From NCBI GenBank assembly GCA_002706885.1, contig PAKY01000001.1:27539-91538 (forward strand): a DNA stretch of 64,000 bases, in the 5' to 3' direction. Both the position numbers and the translations under genes were made by a program. The stretch comes from Phycisphaerae bacterium (GTDB lineage: Bacteria; Planctomycetota; Phycisphaerae; Phycisphaerales; UBA1924). This document shows, one piece after another, positions 15,397-24,947 of this stretch. How positions within the stretch are numbered: position 1 is the first letter of the stretch; each line of letters starts with the position of its first letter. Below the pieces are notes generated by a model that did no database searches, had not been told where the DNA came from, and saw nothing but the letters and a program-made list of their open reading frames with translations.

Positions 15397-16764
15397 GTGA
15401 CACACACCCCATTGAACTTGGCGTCATCAGGCGAACCGACGCTGGGCGAGGTCGTCGCTCGAGAGATCGATCGACGGGCCGATCGCGCGTTCAGAGCCGC
15501 TTCCGCGAGTGACGCGGTCCACGAGAAGGCGGTGCACCGCGCGCGTCAGGCGCTGACGGTGACAAGGAGCCTGCTCCGCCTCGTCGATTCGGAGAACGAC
15601 GAGCTCGACCATTTGATCCGAGACGCCGCGAGATCACTCGGTGGCGCTCGTGACGCCCATGTCGCGACGGAGACCGCGGAAGGCCTTCTGGACCGCGCGT
15701 CATCGGAGAAGCAGCGCCGGCGCATGGAACGAGCGGCGCTCGCGCTGCGAGACGCGGCGAGCGCCGTCGCGGAAGAGACGCCCGACCCCGTTCCGACGCT
15801 CGATGACACACGGGAGGCCAGAGCGATCGTGTCCGCGAAGCTTGTGGCGAGCGACGAAGCGGCAGTCGCCGAAGGCATCGCGATGTCGTACGGCGAAGCT
15901 CGGCGACGAATGAAGCGGGCGATCAAGAAGCCGTCGTCGAAACGGCTGCACGCCTGGCGGAAGAGCACGCGACACCTTCGCAACCAACTCCGAGCGCTCC
16001 CGAACGCGAAAGCGAACAAGCAACTGAAGCGGGTGACGCGACTGACGGACTGCCTCGGTGAACTCCAGGACCTCGATGTATTGGAACGGGCGCTCGACGG
16101 GCTGTCGGACGCGCCCAAGAAGGGATCGTCGGCGCTGCGCGACGTGTCAGCAGCGCGGCGGGCGAAGCTCCGCCAGCGGGCGCTGAAGCTCGGAACGAAG
16201 GTGTTCGACGAGAAGTCTCGGAAGTTCGGCAAGCACGCGTTGGCGCCAGTGGAGAAGCCGGCGGCTGCCGCGAGCCGGGTTGGGATCGAGATCGAGCGAA
16301 GGTTCCTCGTGGAACGTTTCCCACGGGATGTGCGCACAACCGCTGAGATACAGATCCGTCAGGCGTATGTCGCGAGCGATCCGTTGGGCGTTCATGTGCG
16401 CATCCGCGAAGCCGACGGAACGCGGACGCTGACCACTAAGGCGGACCGTGAGACGCTCGGTGAGCGCAGTGAGATCGAAACGCCCGTGAGCCGGAAGGTC
16501 TTCGACGGGCTCTGGATCCTCGCTGGAACGCGGACGATCGAGAAACGGCGGTCGATCGTGAAGTGGCGGCGGCGGGTGATTGAGGTGGACGTGTTCCGCG
16601 GTCCGCTTGATGGGCTGGTCATCGCGGAGGTCGAGTTCGACTCTCGCGAAGAGGCACAGGCGTTCGAGCCGCCAGCGTGGTTCGGCGCGGAGATCACCGA
16701 TGATCCGCGGTACCGGAACGCTTCGCTCGCGGCCCAAGGCTTGCCGGGTGCCGTTGCTTCGTGA
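15397..16764 (+). CDS. CHAD-CYTH domain fusion protein
   Basis: A 455-residue protein. Residues about 10-285 form a CHAD domain: an all-helical His-rich fold known to bind polyphosphate, with VHRARQALTVTRSLLRL and the second copy LHAWRKSTRHLRNQLRAL as its paired helices. From about 295 a CYTH (triphosphate tunnel) domain follows: IEIERRFLV, then VRIREADGTRTLTTKA, ERSEIETPV, EKRRSIVKW and VIAEVEFDS. Known polyphosphate-binding fusions usually have CYTH first and CHAD second; here the order is reversed. The CYTH signature reads ERR instead of ExK, so catalytic competence is uncertain. GTG 15397 is preferred over TTG 15394 because of the promoter spacing. Confidence 0.87.
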   Translation: MTHTPLNLASSGEPTLGEVVAREIDRRADRAFRAASASDAVHEKAVHRARQALTVTRSLLRLVDSENDELDHLIRDAARSLGGARDAHVATETAEGLLDRASSEKQRRRMERAALALRDAASAVAEETPDPVPTLDDTREARAIVSAKLVASDEAAVAEGIAMSYGEARRRMKRAIKKPSSKRLHAWRKSTRHLRNQLRALPNAKANKQLKRVTRLTDCLGELQDLDVLERALDGLSDAPKKGSSALRDVSAARRAKLRQRALKLGTKVFDEKSRKFGKHALAPVEKPAAAASRVGIEIERRFLVERFPRDVRTTAEIQIRQAYVASDPLGVHVRIREADGTRTLTTKADRETLGERSEIETPVSRKVFDGLWILAGTRTIEKRRSIVKWRRRVIEVDVFRGPLDGLVIAEVEFDSREEAQAFEPPAWFGAEITDDPRYRNASLAAQGLPGAVAS

Positions 16765-16821
16765 GGACATGCCCGCGCCGTTGGCGTGGGCATGGCACAC
16801 CGGAAGCCGGTGATCGAAGAG

Positions 16822-17838
16822 TTACGGGCAGCCGGCGCCGAAGGCCTGCAGGAACGTGACCACGTCGGCGACGTCGAGCGTGCCGATGGGCGCGGCCAGG
16901 TCAGCGGCGAGCGCCGCATCGCCGAACGACTCAAGGAACGACACGACATCGGCCACATCGAACTGGCCAAACGGTTCGGCCTGGTCGGCGAGGTTGCATG
17001 GGCCCTCGACCAGCGTGAGCAGGAGTGTCGGATCGTCGAAGAGGTCGAAGGTCAGTTGGAGCGGCGCTCCATCGGCGAGGACGAGATCGATGACGTCGGT
17101 CCGGACTTCTCCGATCTCGATCGTCTCATCGAGCGCGAGGTCGATCGGCTCGCCGTTGAGAATTGCGGAAGTGACAAAGAAGTGGTTCGTCCCGAAGTCA
17201 GACTCAAAGCGGGAGAGGAAGCGTCCGCCGCGCACCGTCACGTCGCCCTCGGCGACAAAGGCCCCGGTGAACACGCCCGAGCGGATCACGGCCTCGGAGC
17301 GGAAGGTGACCTCCATGAATCCGACCGTGGCGCCATCGATCTCCGCGGAGGCGCCTGCATCGGAGATCGATGGGGGAAGGCTCAGCGACGCGATGGCGCC
17401 GCCCGTGGCGAAGATCATCCCACCGTCGCGCGCGCGAAAGAACGAGGCGACCTCGCCGCCCGTGACGAACGCCTGAGCGCCCTGGTAGAGGGTGACGAAA
17501 CTACCAACGGTCGCGCCGTCGTTGACGTTGAGCGTGGCGTTGGCGATCTGCGCCTTGTTGGGGCGATCAGCGAGCAGCGTTCCGCCGGCGTTGATGTTGA
17601 TGGTGGCGCCGCCGAAGTCGACCGGGGCGACCGGGACGGACGACCCGGGGAGCGGGCCGATGGCGCCGCCTTCGTTGACCTCAAACGTCGTCGAGGGCCC
17701 GAGTTCGAACGTCTGACCGGCAAATGAGCCGGCGTCGAGATCATCGACCGTGAGCGTCTGACCCGCGTTGACCTGGACGGTTTGTGCGCTGCCGACGGAG
17801 ACAACAGCCGAAAGGACGACGATCGCGGTGGCTCTCAT
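16822..17838 (-). CDS. Exported beta-repeat protein with GC-type dockerin
   Basis: A 338-residue product with a signal peptide (MRATAIVVLSAVVSVGSAQ) and GGGAG 9 nt upstream of the ATG. The N-terminal module (VNAGQTLTVDDLDAGSF, LGPSTTFEVNEGGAIG, FGGATININAGG) is paralogous to the module in the 978-residue protein at 10188-13124, and the following Gly-rich turns also resemble it. The tail is DQAEPFGQFDVADVVSFL and DLAAPIGTLDVADVVTFLQ, ending GAGCP. It is probably a smaller paralogue with a related surface role. Confidence 0.8.
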   Translation of the reverse strand: MRATAIVVLSAVVSVGSAQTVQVNAGQTLTVDDLDAGSFAGQTFELGPSTTFEVNEGGAIGPLPGSSVPVAPVDFGGATININAGGTLLADRPNKAQIANATLNVNDGATVGSFVTLYQGAQAFVTGGEVASFFRARDGGMIFATGGAIASLSLPPSISDAGASAEIDGATVGFMEVTFRSEAVIRSGVFTGAFVAEGDVTVRGGRFLSRFESDFGTNHFFVTSAILNGEPIDLALDETIEIGEVRTDVIDLVLADGAPLQLTFDLFDDPTLLLTLVEGPCNLADQAEPFGQFDVADVVSFLESFGDAALAADLAAPIGTLDVADVVTFLQAFGAGCP

Positions 17839-18054
17839 TCTTCGCTCCCGATAATGCCTACGAGTGGGAACAGTTTGGCGTTTCGGTCGCCGCTGTTCAA
17901 GTCGGATGGCAGTCTAAAAGGCCGAAGCGCGAGAGTTTCAACGAACCTTCATCGCTTCAGACGTGGTCTTCCCGGCGGGCGGCTTGCTCGTGGACTGCCG
18001 CTCGCCGGCGAAGGCCGCCGGGCTCGCAGCCGGGGTCACGGCTGGAGGACATCG

Positions 18055-18561
18055 ATGAAGTTCAAGCGATTGACAACTATTGCGGCGCGGCGCCCGCGCC
18101 TGGCACGAGGCGTCGCCGTCGTCACGGCGGGGGTCGTGACGCTCTCGCTCGTCGGATGCGTGGTCGATGGGTTCGCCGCCACCGAGCCAACGGCGTCAGG
18201 CCAGTCGCTCTACGGCGGGGCGCCGGCCACCAACGTGCACGTGAACGGGCAGCACCTGAATGACGACGAATGGGTCGCGATGAGCAACGCCCTAGGGCAG
18301 CCGGTCGCGCCGGGGTCGTACTGGCTCGACACATCGACGGGCTGGGCGGGCTACGCGGGCAATCCTGCGCCAGTCGTCAACGTGTTCACGCGGGCCACGG
18401 GCCCCGGCTACAGCGGATCGGCGTGGGGCGGGAGCCCGGCGGACGCGTGGCTTCGCGGGGGCGAGTGGAATGGGCGCATGTCGAGCGGGACGGTGGCGCC
18501 GAGCGGCGATCCGTACAGCTCGGTGTATTCGGTCGGCGGGGAAGTCCTGACGCTGCCGTGA
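18055..18561 (+). CDS. Small putative lipoprotein
   Basis: A 168-residue protein starting at ATG 18055 after GGAGGAC (5 nt spacing). A basic N-region with paired Arg (RRPRLARG) and a hydrophobic core lead to the lipobox LVGC, so it is probably lipid-anchored. The mature part has Gly/Ala-rich sequence and GSYWLDTSTGWAGYAGNP; I do not recognise the family. It lies between two dockerin genes on the other strand and converges with the second one, leaving 4 bp between stops. Confidence 0.7.
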   Translation: MKFKRLTTIAARRPRLARGVAVVTAGVVTLSLVGCVVDGFAATEPTASGQSLYGGAPATNVHVNGQHLNDDEWVAMSNALGQPVAPGSYWLDTSTGWAGYAGNPAPVVNVFTRATGPGYSGSAWGGSPADAWLRGGEWNGRMSSGTVAPSGDPYSSVYSVGGEVLTLP

Positions 18562-18565
18562 ATGC

Positions 18566-19327
18566 TCAGGGGCAGCCGGCGCCGAAGCGCTGGAGGAAGA
18601 CCACGACGTCGGCGATGTCGAACGTTCCCATCGGCGCCGCGAGATCGGCGACCGGACTCTGCTGACCGAAGAGGCCGAGGAACGCGACCACATCGGCGAT
18701 GTCGAGGACGCCGACGGGCGACGCGAGGTCGGCCGGCGCGCAGGCCGAAACACCTGTGACGATGAGTCGCGCGACGTCGATGCCGAAGAGATCACTCGGG
18801 TCGGGAGACTGGAGACCGGATCCGTCGACCGTCAGGGTGAGCACGCCAACGTCGCCCGCGGAGAGCAGCGAACCGACATCGAAGCTCAGCGTCCGCACGG
18901 CTTCCTCCGCGGCGGACGACCGGGCGCCGGTGCTCGTGGTGAGGAATTCGCCGAGCGGCGCTGTGTCGCCATCGAACGACGCGGAGACGGGGGCGAAGCC
19001 GTAGCCGGTGAGCTTCGAGCGACGGCCAACGCTTCCCGCGATGACCTCGACCGATGCCGTCGACACAGAAGCGAACACGTTGAGATCGAGGTCGAACTCG
19101 AGGACGAGCGTGACGGGCGTCGCCCTCGTGGCGAGGATGGCCTGATCCATCATCACCTCGTTGACCAGCGTGCCGGAGAGATCGGGGCCGGGGAGGGATT
19201 CGACGTCGAAGGCGCCGGGGAGGCCGAAGCCGTCGGCGTCACCGATTTGAATCACGAGGGCGGGGTCGCCGGCGTGGGCGAGGGAGACGGCTGTGGCGAG
19301 GGTCGCGAGGGTGAGGCGGGGGGACAT
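18566..19327 (-). CDS. Exported hypothetical protein with GC-type dockerin
   Basis: A 253-residue protein with a signal peptide (cleavage near SLAHAGD) and a strong Shine-Dalgarno (AAGGAG, 9 nt before ATG 19327). The body resembles a cohesin/CBM-like beta sandwich in composition (FDLDLNVFASVSTASVEVIAG), but I cannot confirm a family. The tail is DLASPVGVLDIADVVAFLG and DLAAPMGTFDIADVVVFLQ, ending GAGCP. Confidence 0.75.
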   Translation of the reverse strand: MSPRLTLATLATAVSLAHAGDPALVIQIGDADGFGLPGAFDVESLPGPDLSGTLVNEVMMDQAILATRATPVTLVLEFDLDLNVFASVSTASVEVIAGSVGRRSKLTGYGFAPVSASFDGDTAPLGEFLTTSTGARSSAAEEAVRTLSFDVGSLLSAGDVGVLTLTVDGSGLQSPDPSDLFGIDVARLIVTGVSACAPADLASPVGVLDIADVVAFLGLFGQQSPVADLAAPMGTFDIADVVVFLQRFGAGCP

Positions 19328-19531
19328 AAGTTCTCTCCTTCGCTGCTAGTAGAGCGGGAGCGAGGAATTCGATCAATGGCGGCGACGAGACCTTAGCTGC
19401 ATCTCGCTCCGCCCCGTGTCACGAATATTGAGTCGGCGGGACGCCACGGAGTGGTGGAGAGACCGCTCTGACGTTCCTGTGACCCGATTTAGCTGAACGG
19501 ATGAATCTCGATACCGCCACGGCGCGCAGCA

Positions 19532-19561
19532 AGAAAAAACCCGCAGGCGATCGCCTGCGGG
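19532..19561 (-). terminator. Rho-independent terminator of eno
   Basis: On the minus strand, CCCGCAGGCGA/TCGCCTGCGGG (19540-19561) forms an 11-bp self-complementary stem followed directly by six T residues (19539-19534). It sits 30 bp past the enolase stop codon. Confidence 0.9.
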
Positions 19562-19590
19562 CTGCGTGCTGATCAATTGGAACGCTTGCT

Positions 19591-20886
19591 TCAGCGGTTC
19601 CAGGTCACCGCGCCGTACACGCCCGAGTCATCCAGCTCCTCCGCGATCCGGATCAACTGGTTGTACTTCGCGTTGCGGTCAGAGCGGCAGGGGGCGCCGG
19701 TCTTGATCTGGCCGCAGTTCGTCGCGACGGCGAGGTCGGCGATGGTCGAGTCCTCGGTCTCGCCCGAGCGGTGGCTGAGGACGCAGGAGTACTTGTTGCG
19801 CATGGCGTAGTTGACGGTGTCGAACGTCTCGCTCAGGGTGCCGATCTGGTTGACCTTGACGAGGACCGAGTTGGCGCAGCCTTCGGCGACGCCGCGCTCG
19901 ACGAACTTCTTGTTCGTCACAAAGAGGTCGTCGCCGACGAGCTGGACCTTGTCGCCGAGGCGCTTGGTGAGCTTGGCCCAGCCTTCCCAGTCGTTCTCGG
20001 CGAGGCCGTCCTCGATGGAGCGGATCGGGTACTTGTCGCACCACCCGGCCCAGAGGTCGATGAGGTCGTCGCTCGAGATGATCTCCTGCGTCGAGCTGAA
20101 GAACTTGTAGCCGGTCTTGCCGTCCTTCTCGGCCTCGTTCCAGAGCTCGCTGGTGGCGGGGTCGAGGGCGACGAAGATCTGCTCGCCCCACTTGTACCCG
20201 GCCTTGTCGCACGCCTCCTCGCAGACCTTGAGGGCGTCCTCGTTGTTCTCGAGGTTGGGGGCGAAGCCGCCCTCGTCGCCGACGGCGGTGCTCATGCCGC
20301 GGGCCTTGAGGACCTTCTTGAGGGTGTGGTAGATCTCGACGCCGGCGCGCATGGCCTCGAAGAAGTCGTCGAAGCCCCAGGGCTGGATCATGAACTCCTG
20401 GAAATCGACGGTGTTGTCGGCGTGCTTGCCGCCGTTGAGGATGTTGAGCATGGGCACGGGGAGGACCTTGGCGCCCGAGCCGCCGAGGTAGCGGTAGAGC
20501 GGGAGGCCCGACGCCTCGGCCGCGGCGCGGGCGGTCGCCATGGAGACGCCGAGGATCGCGTTGGCGCCGAGCTCGCCCTTGTTGGCGGTGCCGTCGATCT
20601 CGTTGAGCTGGGCGTCAACGCCTTCCTGGTCCCGGCAATCCATCCCCTCGATCGCGGGGGCAATGCGGGTGTTGACGTTCTCGACGGCCTGCATGACGCC
20701 CTTGCCCATGTAGGCTTCGCCGCCGTCGCGGAGCTCGACGGCCTCGTTCTCGCCCGTGGAAGCGCCCGAAGGAACGGCGGCGCGGCCGATGACGCCGTTC
20801 TCGAGAACGACCTCGCACTCGACGGTGGGGTTGCCGCGGGAGTCGAGGATCTGGCGGGCGTGGACGATCTCGATATCGAAGCTCAT
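19591..20886 (-). CDS. eno: Enolase
   Basis: Interconverts 2-phosphoglycerate and phosphoenolpyruvate in glycolysis. The 431-residue length is standard. Landmarks: [14 protein letters not shown] (10-23), [17 protein letters not shown] (39-54), GDEGGFAP (203-210), [10 protein letters not shown] with the metal-binding Asp region at 291-320, [10 protein letters not shown] with catalytic Lys344, and the signature SHRSGETED (371-379). GGAGAA precedes the ATG. It is an isolated core gene inside the dockerin cluster, with its own terminator. Confidence 0.98.
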   Translation of the reverse strand: MSFDIEIVHARQILDSRGNPTVECEVVLENGVIGRAAVPSGASTGENEAVELRDGGEAYMGKGVMQAVENVNTRIAPAIEGMDCRDQEGVDAQLNEIDGTANKGELGANAILGVSMATARAAAEASGLPLYRYLGGSGAKVLPVPMLNILNGGKHADNTVDFQEFMIQPWGFDDFFEAMRAGVEIYHTLKKVLKARGMSTAVGDEGGFAPNLENNEDALKVCEEACDKAGYKWGEQIFVALDPATSELWNEAEKDGKTGYKFFSSTQEIISSDDLIDLWAGWCDKYPIRSIEDGLAENDWEGWAKLTKRLGDKVQLVGDDLFVTNKKFVERGVAEGCANSVLVKVNQIGTLSETFDTVNYAMRNKYSCVLSHRSGETEDSTIADLAVATNCGQIKTGAPCRSDRNAKYNQLIRIAEELDDSGVYGAVTWNR

Positions 20887-21062
20887 GGTCGTTCTCCGGG
20901 TGTATGGCCTGTCTCGCGGGAGGGTAGAACCGCGCGGGTGGACGCGTCGGTGGCGCGCGCCGTCGGGGCCCGAATCCGGTTGGTCCTGGAAGGGTCTTGA
21001 TCGTCAGAGAGAATCATGAGAAGCTGACCCTGTTGGCGATTGAGCCAAGGGGGGGCCTTCAT

Positions 21063-22757
21063 ATGAGAATCACTCGCTCTGTCGGCGTTGGACTGGCCAC
21101 CGTGGTTGTCTCGATCGCGTCGGGGCAGTTGGCGTCGTTCCGCGTGGTCGCGATGTCGGGAGACCCGGCGCCCGGAACGACGGACATGTTCGAGGGGTTC
21201 AGCACGCCTGTCGTGTCGCGAGACGGCTCGGTGCTGTTCCGTGGGGGAACGGACGCGCTGTTCGACGACAGCGGCCTGTGGGTCGAGCACGGCGGCGTCC
21301 TCACGGCGGTGGCGCTTGAGGGCGAGGACGCGGCGCTTGGCGATGGATCGATCTTCGACTCATTCCTGAGCTACTCGCAGTCGCTGTTCGTCGCGGATGG
21401 CGGCGTGGCCTTGTTCCGCGCCAAGTTGCGGCGGTTCAGCGCGGGCGTGACAGATGAAAACGACGATGGGCTGTGGATCAACAGTGGCGCGGGGACTGTC
21501 GCGATCGCACGCGAAGGCGACACGCCCGACGGTCTCGGCGGCGCCGTCGCGTTCCCGCCGAACGAGATCGAGAGCATCGCAGCGCTCGGAGTCTCCGGTG
21601 TCGCGCTCTCGCGGTTGCTCGTCGATCTTCCGCCTCTCGCGGCGGGTGAGGCGGACGCGGAGTCGCTGTGGATGCCCGACGCCCCGTTGTTTGTTCCGGG
21701 TGACATTGCTCCGGGCGTGGGTGGAGATCGGTTCGTGTCGTTTTCGCAGCCGTCGGTGAACCCATTGGGGTCGGTGGCGTTCGTCGGCACGCTCGACGGA
21801 TCGATCGTGAGGAGCGAGGGCGTCTGGACGGGCCCGATTGATTCGCTCAACGTCATCGCGCGAGCCGGGAACCCGGCGGTTGGCGTCGATAACGCGGTGT
21901 ACCGGAACTTCTACGAGGTGTCGCTCAACGAAGCAGGCGATGCCGCGTTCCGCGGGCTGCTGATCACCGACGATGGCTCCAGAGAATGGGCTTTGTGGGC
22001 GGGGCGGCGGGGCGCGATCCGTCTCGTGGCTCGGGAAGGACAACCGGCGGCTGGCGTCGAAGGCGGCCTGTTCGGACAGTTCATCACCTTTGCGGCTATG
22101 AGCGCAGAAGGCGCGTTGTTCCAGAGCACGCTTCAGAACGGTCCGGGCGGCGTGACATCGACGAACAACACCGGCATCTGGATCGAGCAGGACGGGGAGC
22201 TTCGGCTGATCGTCCGGGAGGGCGACGAGGCCCCGGGCGCGAACGGGGCGACGTTTAACTTCCTGACCAGGGCGACGGCGAACCGACGCGGCGACGTCGC
22301 CTTCCGGGCGAGGGTTGTGCTCGACGGCGACCCGCGCGAAGGCATCTGGGTGTACCACGCTTCGCTCGACCGCCTCGTGCCCGTCGTCCTGGAGGATGAC
22401 CTGATCGACGTCGATCCGGACCCCGGCTCCGAGCTGCTTCGCCGCGTTCGAACGCTCTCGTTCGCCATGGGCAGCGGCGGGCAGGACGGACGAGCGAGCG
22501 GGTTTGGAGACGAGGGCAACCTGGTCTTCCACGCCAACTTCCTGGGGGAATCGAGCGCCGTCATCGCTGCCACGCTCCCGTGCGACGGGGCCGACCTCGC
22601 TCAGCCGTACGGAACGCACGACATCGCGGACGTGGTCGAATTCCTCTCGCTCTTCGGGGCCGGCGATTTGGGGGCGGACCTCGCGGCGCCGAGCGGGACG
22701 CTCGATATAGCGGACGTTGTGGCGTTCCTCCAGATTTTTGGGGCCGGGTGTCCCTGA
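21063..22757 (+). CDS. NxxGxxAF-repeat exported protein with GC-type dockerin
   Basis: A 564-residue protein starting at ATG 21063 behind a long G-rich Shine-Dalgarno, with a signal peptide ending SIASGQ. It carries the 'choice-of-anchor tandem repeat NxxGxxAF' pattern: NPLGSVAFVG, NEAGDAAFRG and NRRGDVAFRA, each paired with a GLW(V/I) or GIW strand and an AREG(D/Q) strand (AREGDTPDG, AREGQPAAG, VREGDEAPG), suggesting a beta-propeller-like array of about 60-residue units. The dockerin tail is DLAQPYGTHDIADVVEFLS and DLAAPSGTLDIADVVAFLQ, ending GAGCP. Confidence 0.83.
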   Translation: MRITRSVGVGLATVVVSIASGQLASFRVVAMSGDPAPGTTDMFEGFSTPVVSRDGSVLFRGGTDALFDDSGLWVEHGGVLTAVALEGEDAALGDGSIFDSFLSYSQSLFVADGGVALFRAKLRRFSAGVTDENDDGLWINSGAGTVAIAREGDTPDGLGGAVAFPPNEIESIAALGVSGVALSRLLVDLPPLAAGEADAESLWMPDAPLFVPGDIAPGVGGDRFVSFSQPSVNPLGSVAFVGTLDGSIVRSEGVWTGPIDSLNVIARAGNPAVGVDNAVYRNFYEVSLNEAGDAAFRGLLITDDGSREWALWAGRRGAIRLVAREGQPAAGVEGGLFGQFITFAAMSAEGALFQSTLQNGPGGVTSTNNTGIWIEQDGELRLIVREGDEAPGANGATFNFLTRATANRRGDVAFRARVVLDGDPREGIWVYHASLDRLVPVVLEDDLIDVDPDPGSELLRRVRTLSFAMGSGGQDGRASGFGDEGNLVFHANFLGESSAVIAATLPCDGADLAQPYGTHDIADVVEFLSLFGAGDLGADLAAPSGTLDIADVVAFLQIFGAGCP

Positions 22758-22877
22758 AGCGATCGCGTTTTCGCATGTGATCAAACAGCGGCGGCGACGC
22801 TTCCAGAAGGGGCTCACGCGGGTGAGAACTTCGGGAGGCGCGCCCGCGCGGGCAAACGTGCCGCCGCGGGAAGGATC

Positions 22878-24920
22878 ATGAACATGCGCAAGGCTTTCGC
22901 CATCGTCTGCGCGGCGGGTGTCGCCGCGCCCGCTCTCGCCAACCATTACGGGTATTGGAACAACAGCCAAGACTTCTACGTCGCGGTCAACTACATGCCC
23001 GACTTCGACCAGAAGCGCGATTCGGGCGCCGGGGTCTTCGGGCTTCCAAACGACGGCGCGGCGTACTGCGCCCCGACCGCCATAGCGAACATGTTCGCGT
23101 ACATCGAACGACACGGTTTCGCGAACAACCCGGGCGTCGACGGGCCGGGGGTTCAGAACTGGGCCGACTCGAGCGACACGGCGGCGTACAACACCGCGAC
23201 GCTCTTCATCAACTCGCTCGGCGTCGAGATGAACACGCACCCGCAGGACGGAACGACGAGCTACTCGGACGTGGCCAGCGCGGTTGATGGGCGCCTGTCG
23301 AATACGCTCTTCACCGTGAGCGTCTACTTCCGCACCGACCGGTGGGCTCCCACCGTGTCGACCATCGCGGACTACATGAGGCAGGGCGGGATCAACATGT
23401 TCTGCTTCGGCCGCTGGGATGTGGACTTCGGGGGCGCCACGCCGAGGCTGGTGGACAGGGCGAGCGGGCACTGTGTGACGATGACCAAGGTCGACAAGCG
23501 CGCCGGCTTCGGCTACGGAGCGGACGAGTACGTCATCAACTTCTGTGACCCGGCGAGCGGCGGTTCGTCCGAGACGGATCAGTCGAATTTCGTGCACTCG
23601 GTCGTGCCGATCGTTGACGTCGCCTTCCGCGGAACCGAGCCGATCGCCGTGCCGATGTCGACCTTTGACGTCAGCCCGAGCGACGGCCGCGTGCGCATCA
23701 TCGACGGTTGCGTCGGTATCTATCCAAAGGCGGCGTGGGGCGTATGGCCGACGAACGACTCCATCGCGTTCTGGCAGGGAGGTTCGTTCGATCTGACCTA
23801 CAACCCGAACCCCGCTCCGAACCGTGCTCCGTCGCTCGTGACCTATGGGGCGCCGGAAGGCTCGCCCATCTTCGACACGCTCCTGGCGCCCGACCGCGGA
23901 TCGGCGGTGGTCGCGACGCTCGCGAACCCGGCGACTGGGGAGGCCGGTTCGCTCTACACGCTCGAGCTGGGTTCGGGGGTCTTCCATCACGTCCAGACGC
24001 TGGCCAACCCTGCGGGCATGGCGTTCGGTCGGGATCTTTCGCTGTTTGTGGTGCAGAACCCGACAACGTCGGGGCTCGCGACGATCAAGCGGTTCATGCC
24101 CGACGAGCTTGCTTCTGCAAACGACCCGAGCCAACAGGGTCCGGTCGGCTCCATTTCCGTCCCCGCGACGGCGGTCGCGGGAGTGGCCTACGACGATGTC
24201 CACGACCGCCTGGCCATGCTCGTGACCGCGGTCGAACCCGCGGGCGAAACGGTTGGCGGGTCGAGTCGGGTCGTGCTGTTGTATGACCCGTCGATCATCG
24301 GCGGCTTCCCGTTCCGGACGATCGTTCCGCGGAGCGACACCGTGGACTTCGACGCTGAGATGATCGCGTTCGACCCCGCCACTGGGGGGCTGCTCATCGC
24401 GGATGCCGCAACCGGGGCGGTTGCCCTCGGCGACGATGGTGGTGAGGGAGCTTGGCGGCTGATCCACGGCGGTGGCGCACGTATCGACGCGATCACGCCG
24501 ATCGGCGACGGCCTGGTCCGGGTGGCGCCCGCCGCGGGCGACGCGTTCGTCATCGAGCCGAGCGGCGGCGCGCTGTACGCGGTCACGGCCGACGAGGATC
24601 TACCACCGATCGCGCGAGCGATGTTCCTTTCGGGTGGCCGGTTCACACACAACTCGACGAACTTCGATCCCAGGCTGCACCAGGGGCCGGAATGGAACAA
24701 CGTCGATCCGGATGACCTCCTCCCCGCACCCGCGACGACGGCCGACTGCCTCGTGGACTTCGCCCGTCCCTTCGAACAACTCGACATCGCCGACGTCGTC
24801 GCGTTCCTCGAACGGTTCGGTGACGGCGACGCGACGGCGGATCTCGCCGCCCCATTTGGCGCGCTCGACATCGCGGATGTCGTCGCGTTCCTCCAGCTCT
24901 TCGGCGCTGGCTGCCCGTAA
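22878..24920 (+). CDS. Exported C39-like papain-fold protein with GC-type dockerin
   Basis: A 680-residue protein with a signal peptide (ends PALANH) and a GGGAAGGA Shine-Dalgarno. Residues about 30-240 look like a C39-type cysteine peptidase fold: NDGAAYCAPTAIANM with candidate nucleophile Cys64, SGHCVTMTKVD with candidate His198, and NFCDPASGG with Asn221/Asp224. The middle (about 300-600) has strand repeats such as GMAFGRDLSLFVVQNP and GVAYDDVHDRLAML, like a beta-propeller. The tail is DFARPFEQLDIADVVAFLE and DLAAPFGALDIADVVAFLQ, ending GAGCP. Whether it is an active protease cannot be told by eye. Confidence 0.78.
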   Translation: MNMRKAFAIVCAAGVAAPALANHYGYWNNSQDFYVAVNYMPDFDQKRDSGAGVFGLPNDGAAYCAPTAIANMFAYIERHGFANNPGVDGPGVQNWADSSDTAAYNTATLFINSLGVEMNTHPQDGTTSYSDVASAVDGRLSNTLFTVSVYFRTDRWAPTVSTIADYMRQGGINMFCFGRWDVDFGGATPRLVDRASGHCVTMTKVDKRAGFGYGADEYVINFCDPASGGSSETDQSNFVHSVVPIVDVAFRGTEPIAVPMSTFDVSPSDGRVRIIDGCVGIYPKAAWGVWPTNDSIAFWQGGSFDLTYNPNPAPNRAPSLVTYGAPEGSPIFDTLLAPDRGSAVVATLANPATGEAGSLYTLELGSGVFHHVQTLANPAGMAFGRDLSLFVVQNPTTSGLATIKRFMPDELASANDPSQQGPVGSISVPATAVAGVAYDDVHDRLAMLVTAVEPAGETVGGSSRVVLLYDPSIIGGFPFRTIVPRSDTVDFDAEMIAFDPATGGLLIADAATGAVALGDDGGEGAWRLIHGGGARIDAITPIGDGLVRVAPAAGDAFVIEPSGGALYAVTADEDLPPIARAMFLSGGRFTHNSTNFDPRLHQGPEWNNVDPDDLLPAPATTADCLVDFARPFEQLDIADVVAFLERFGDGDATADLAAPFGALDIADVVAFLQLFGAGCP

Positions 24921-24947
24921 TCACACGACCCGATCCGGGAGACGATC

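Noticed and set aside
19771..21000. Plus-strand open frame antisense to enolase
   Set aside because: Enolase is unmistakable, and the antisense product is repetitive Val/Asp/Leu low complexity.
21360..24467. Very long minus-strand open frame (about 1035 codons) opposite two dockerin genes
   Set aside because: Composition is dominated by Arg/Asp/Glu/Val with no motif, and both plus-strand genes have signal peptides, Shine-Dalgarno sites and dockerin tails.
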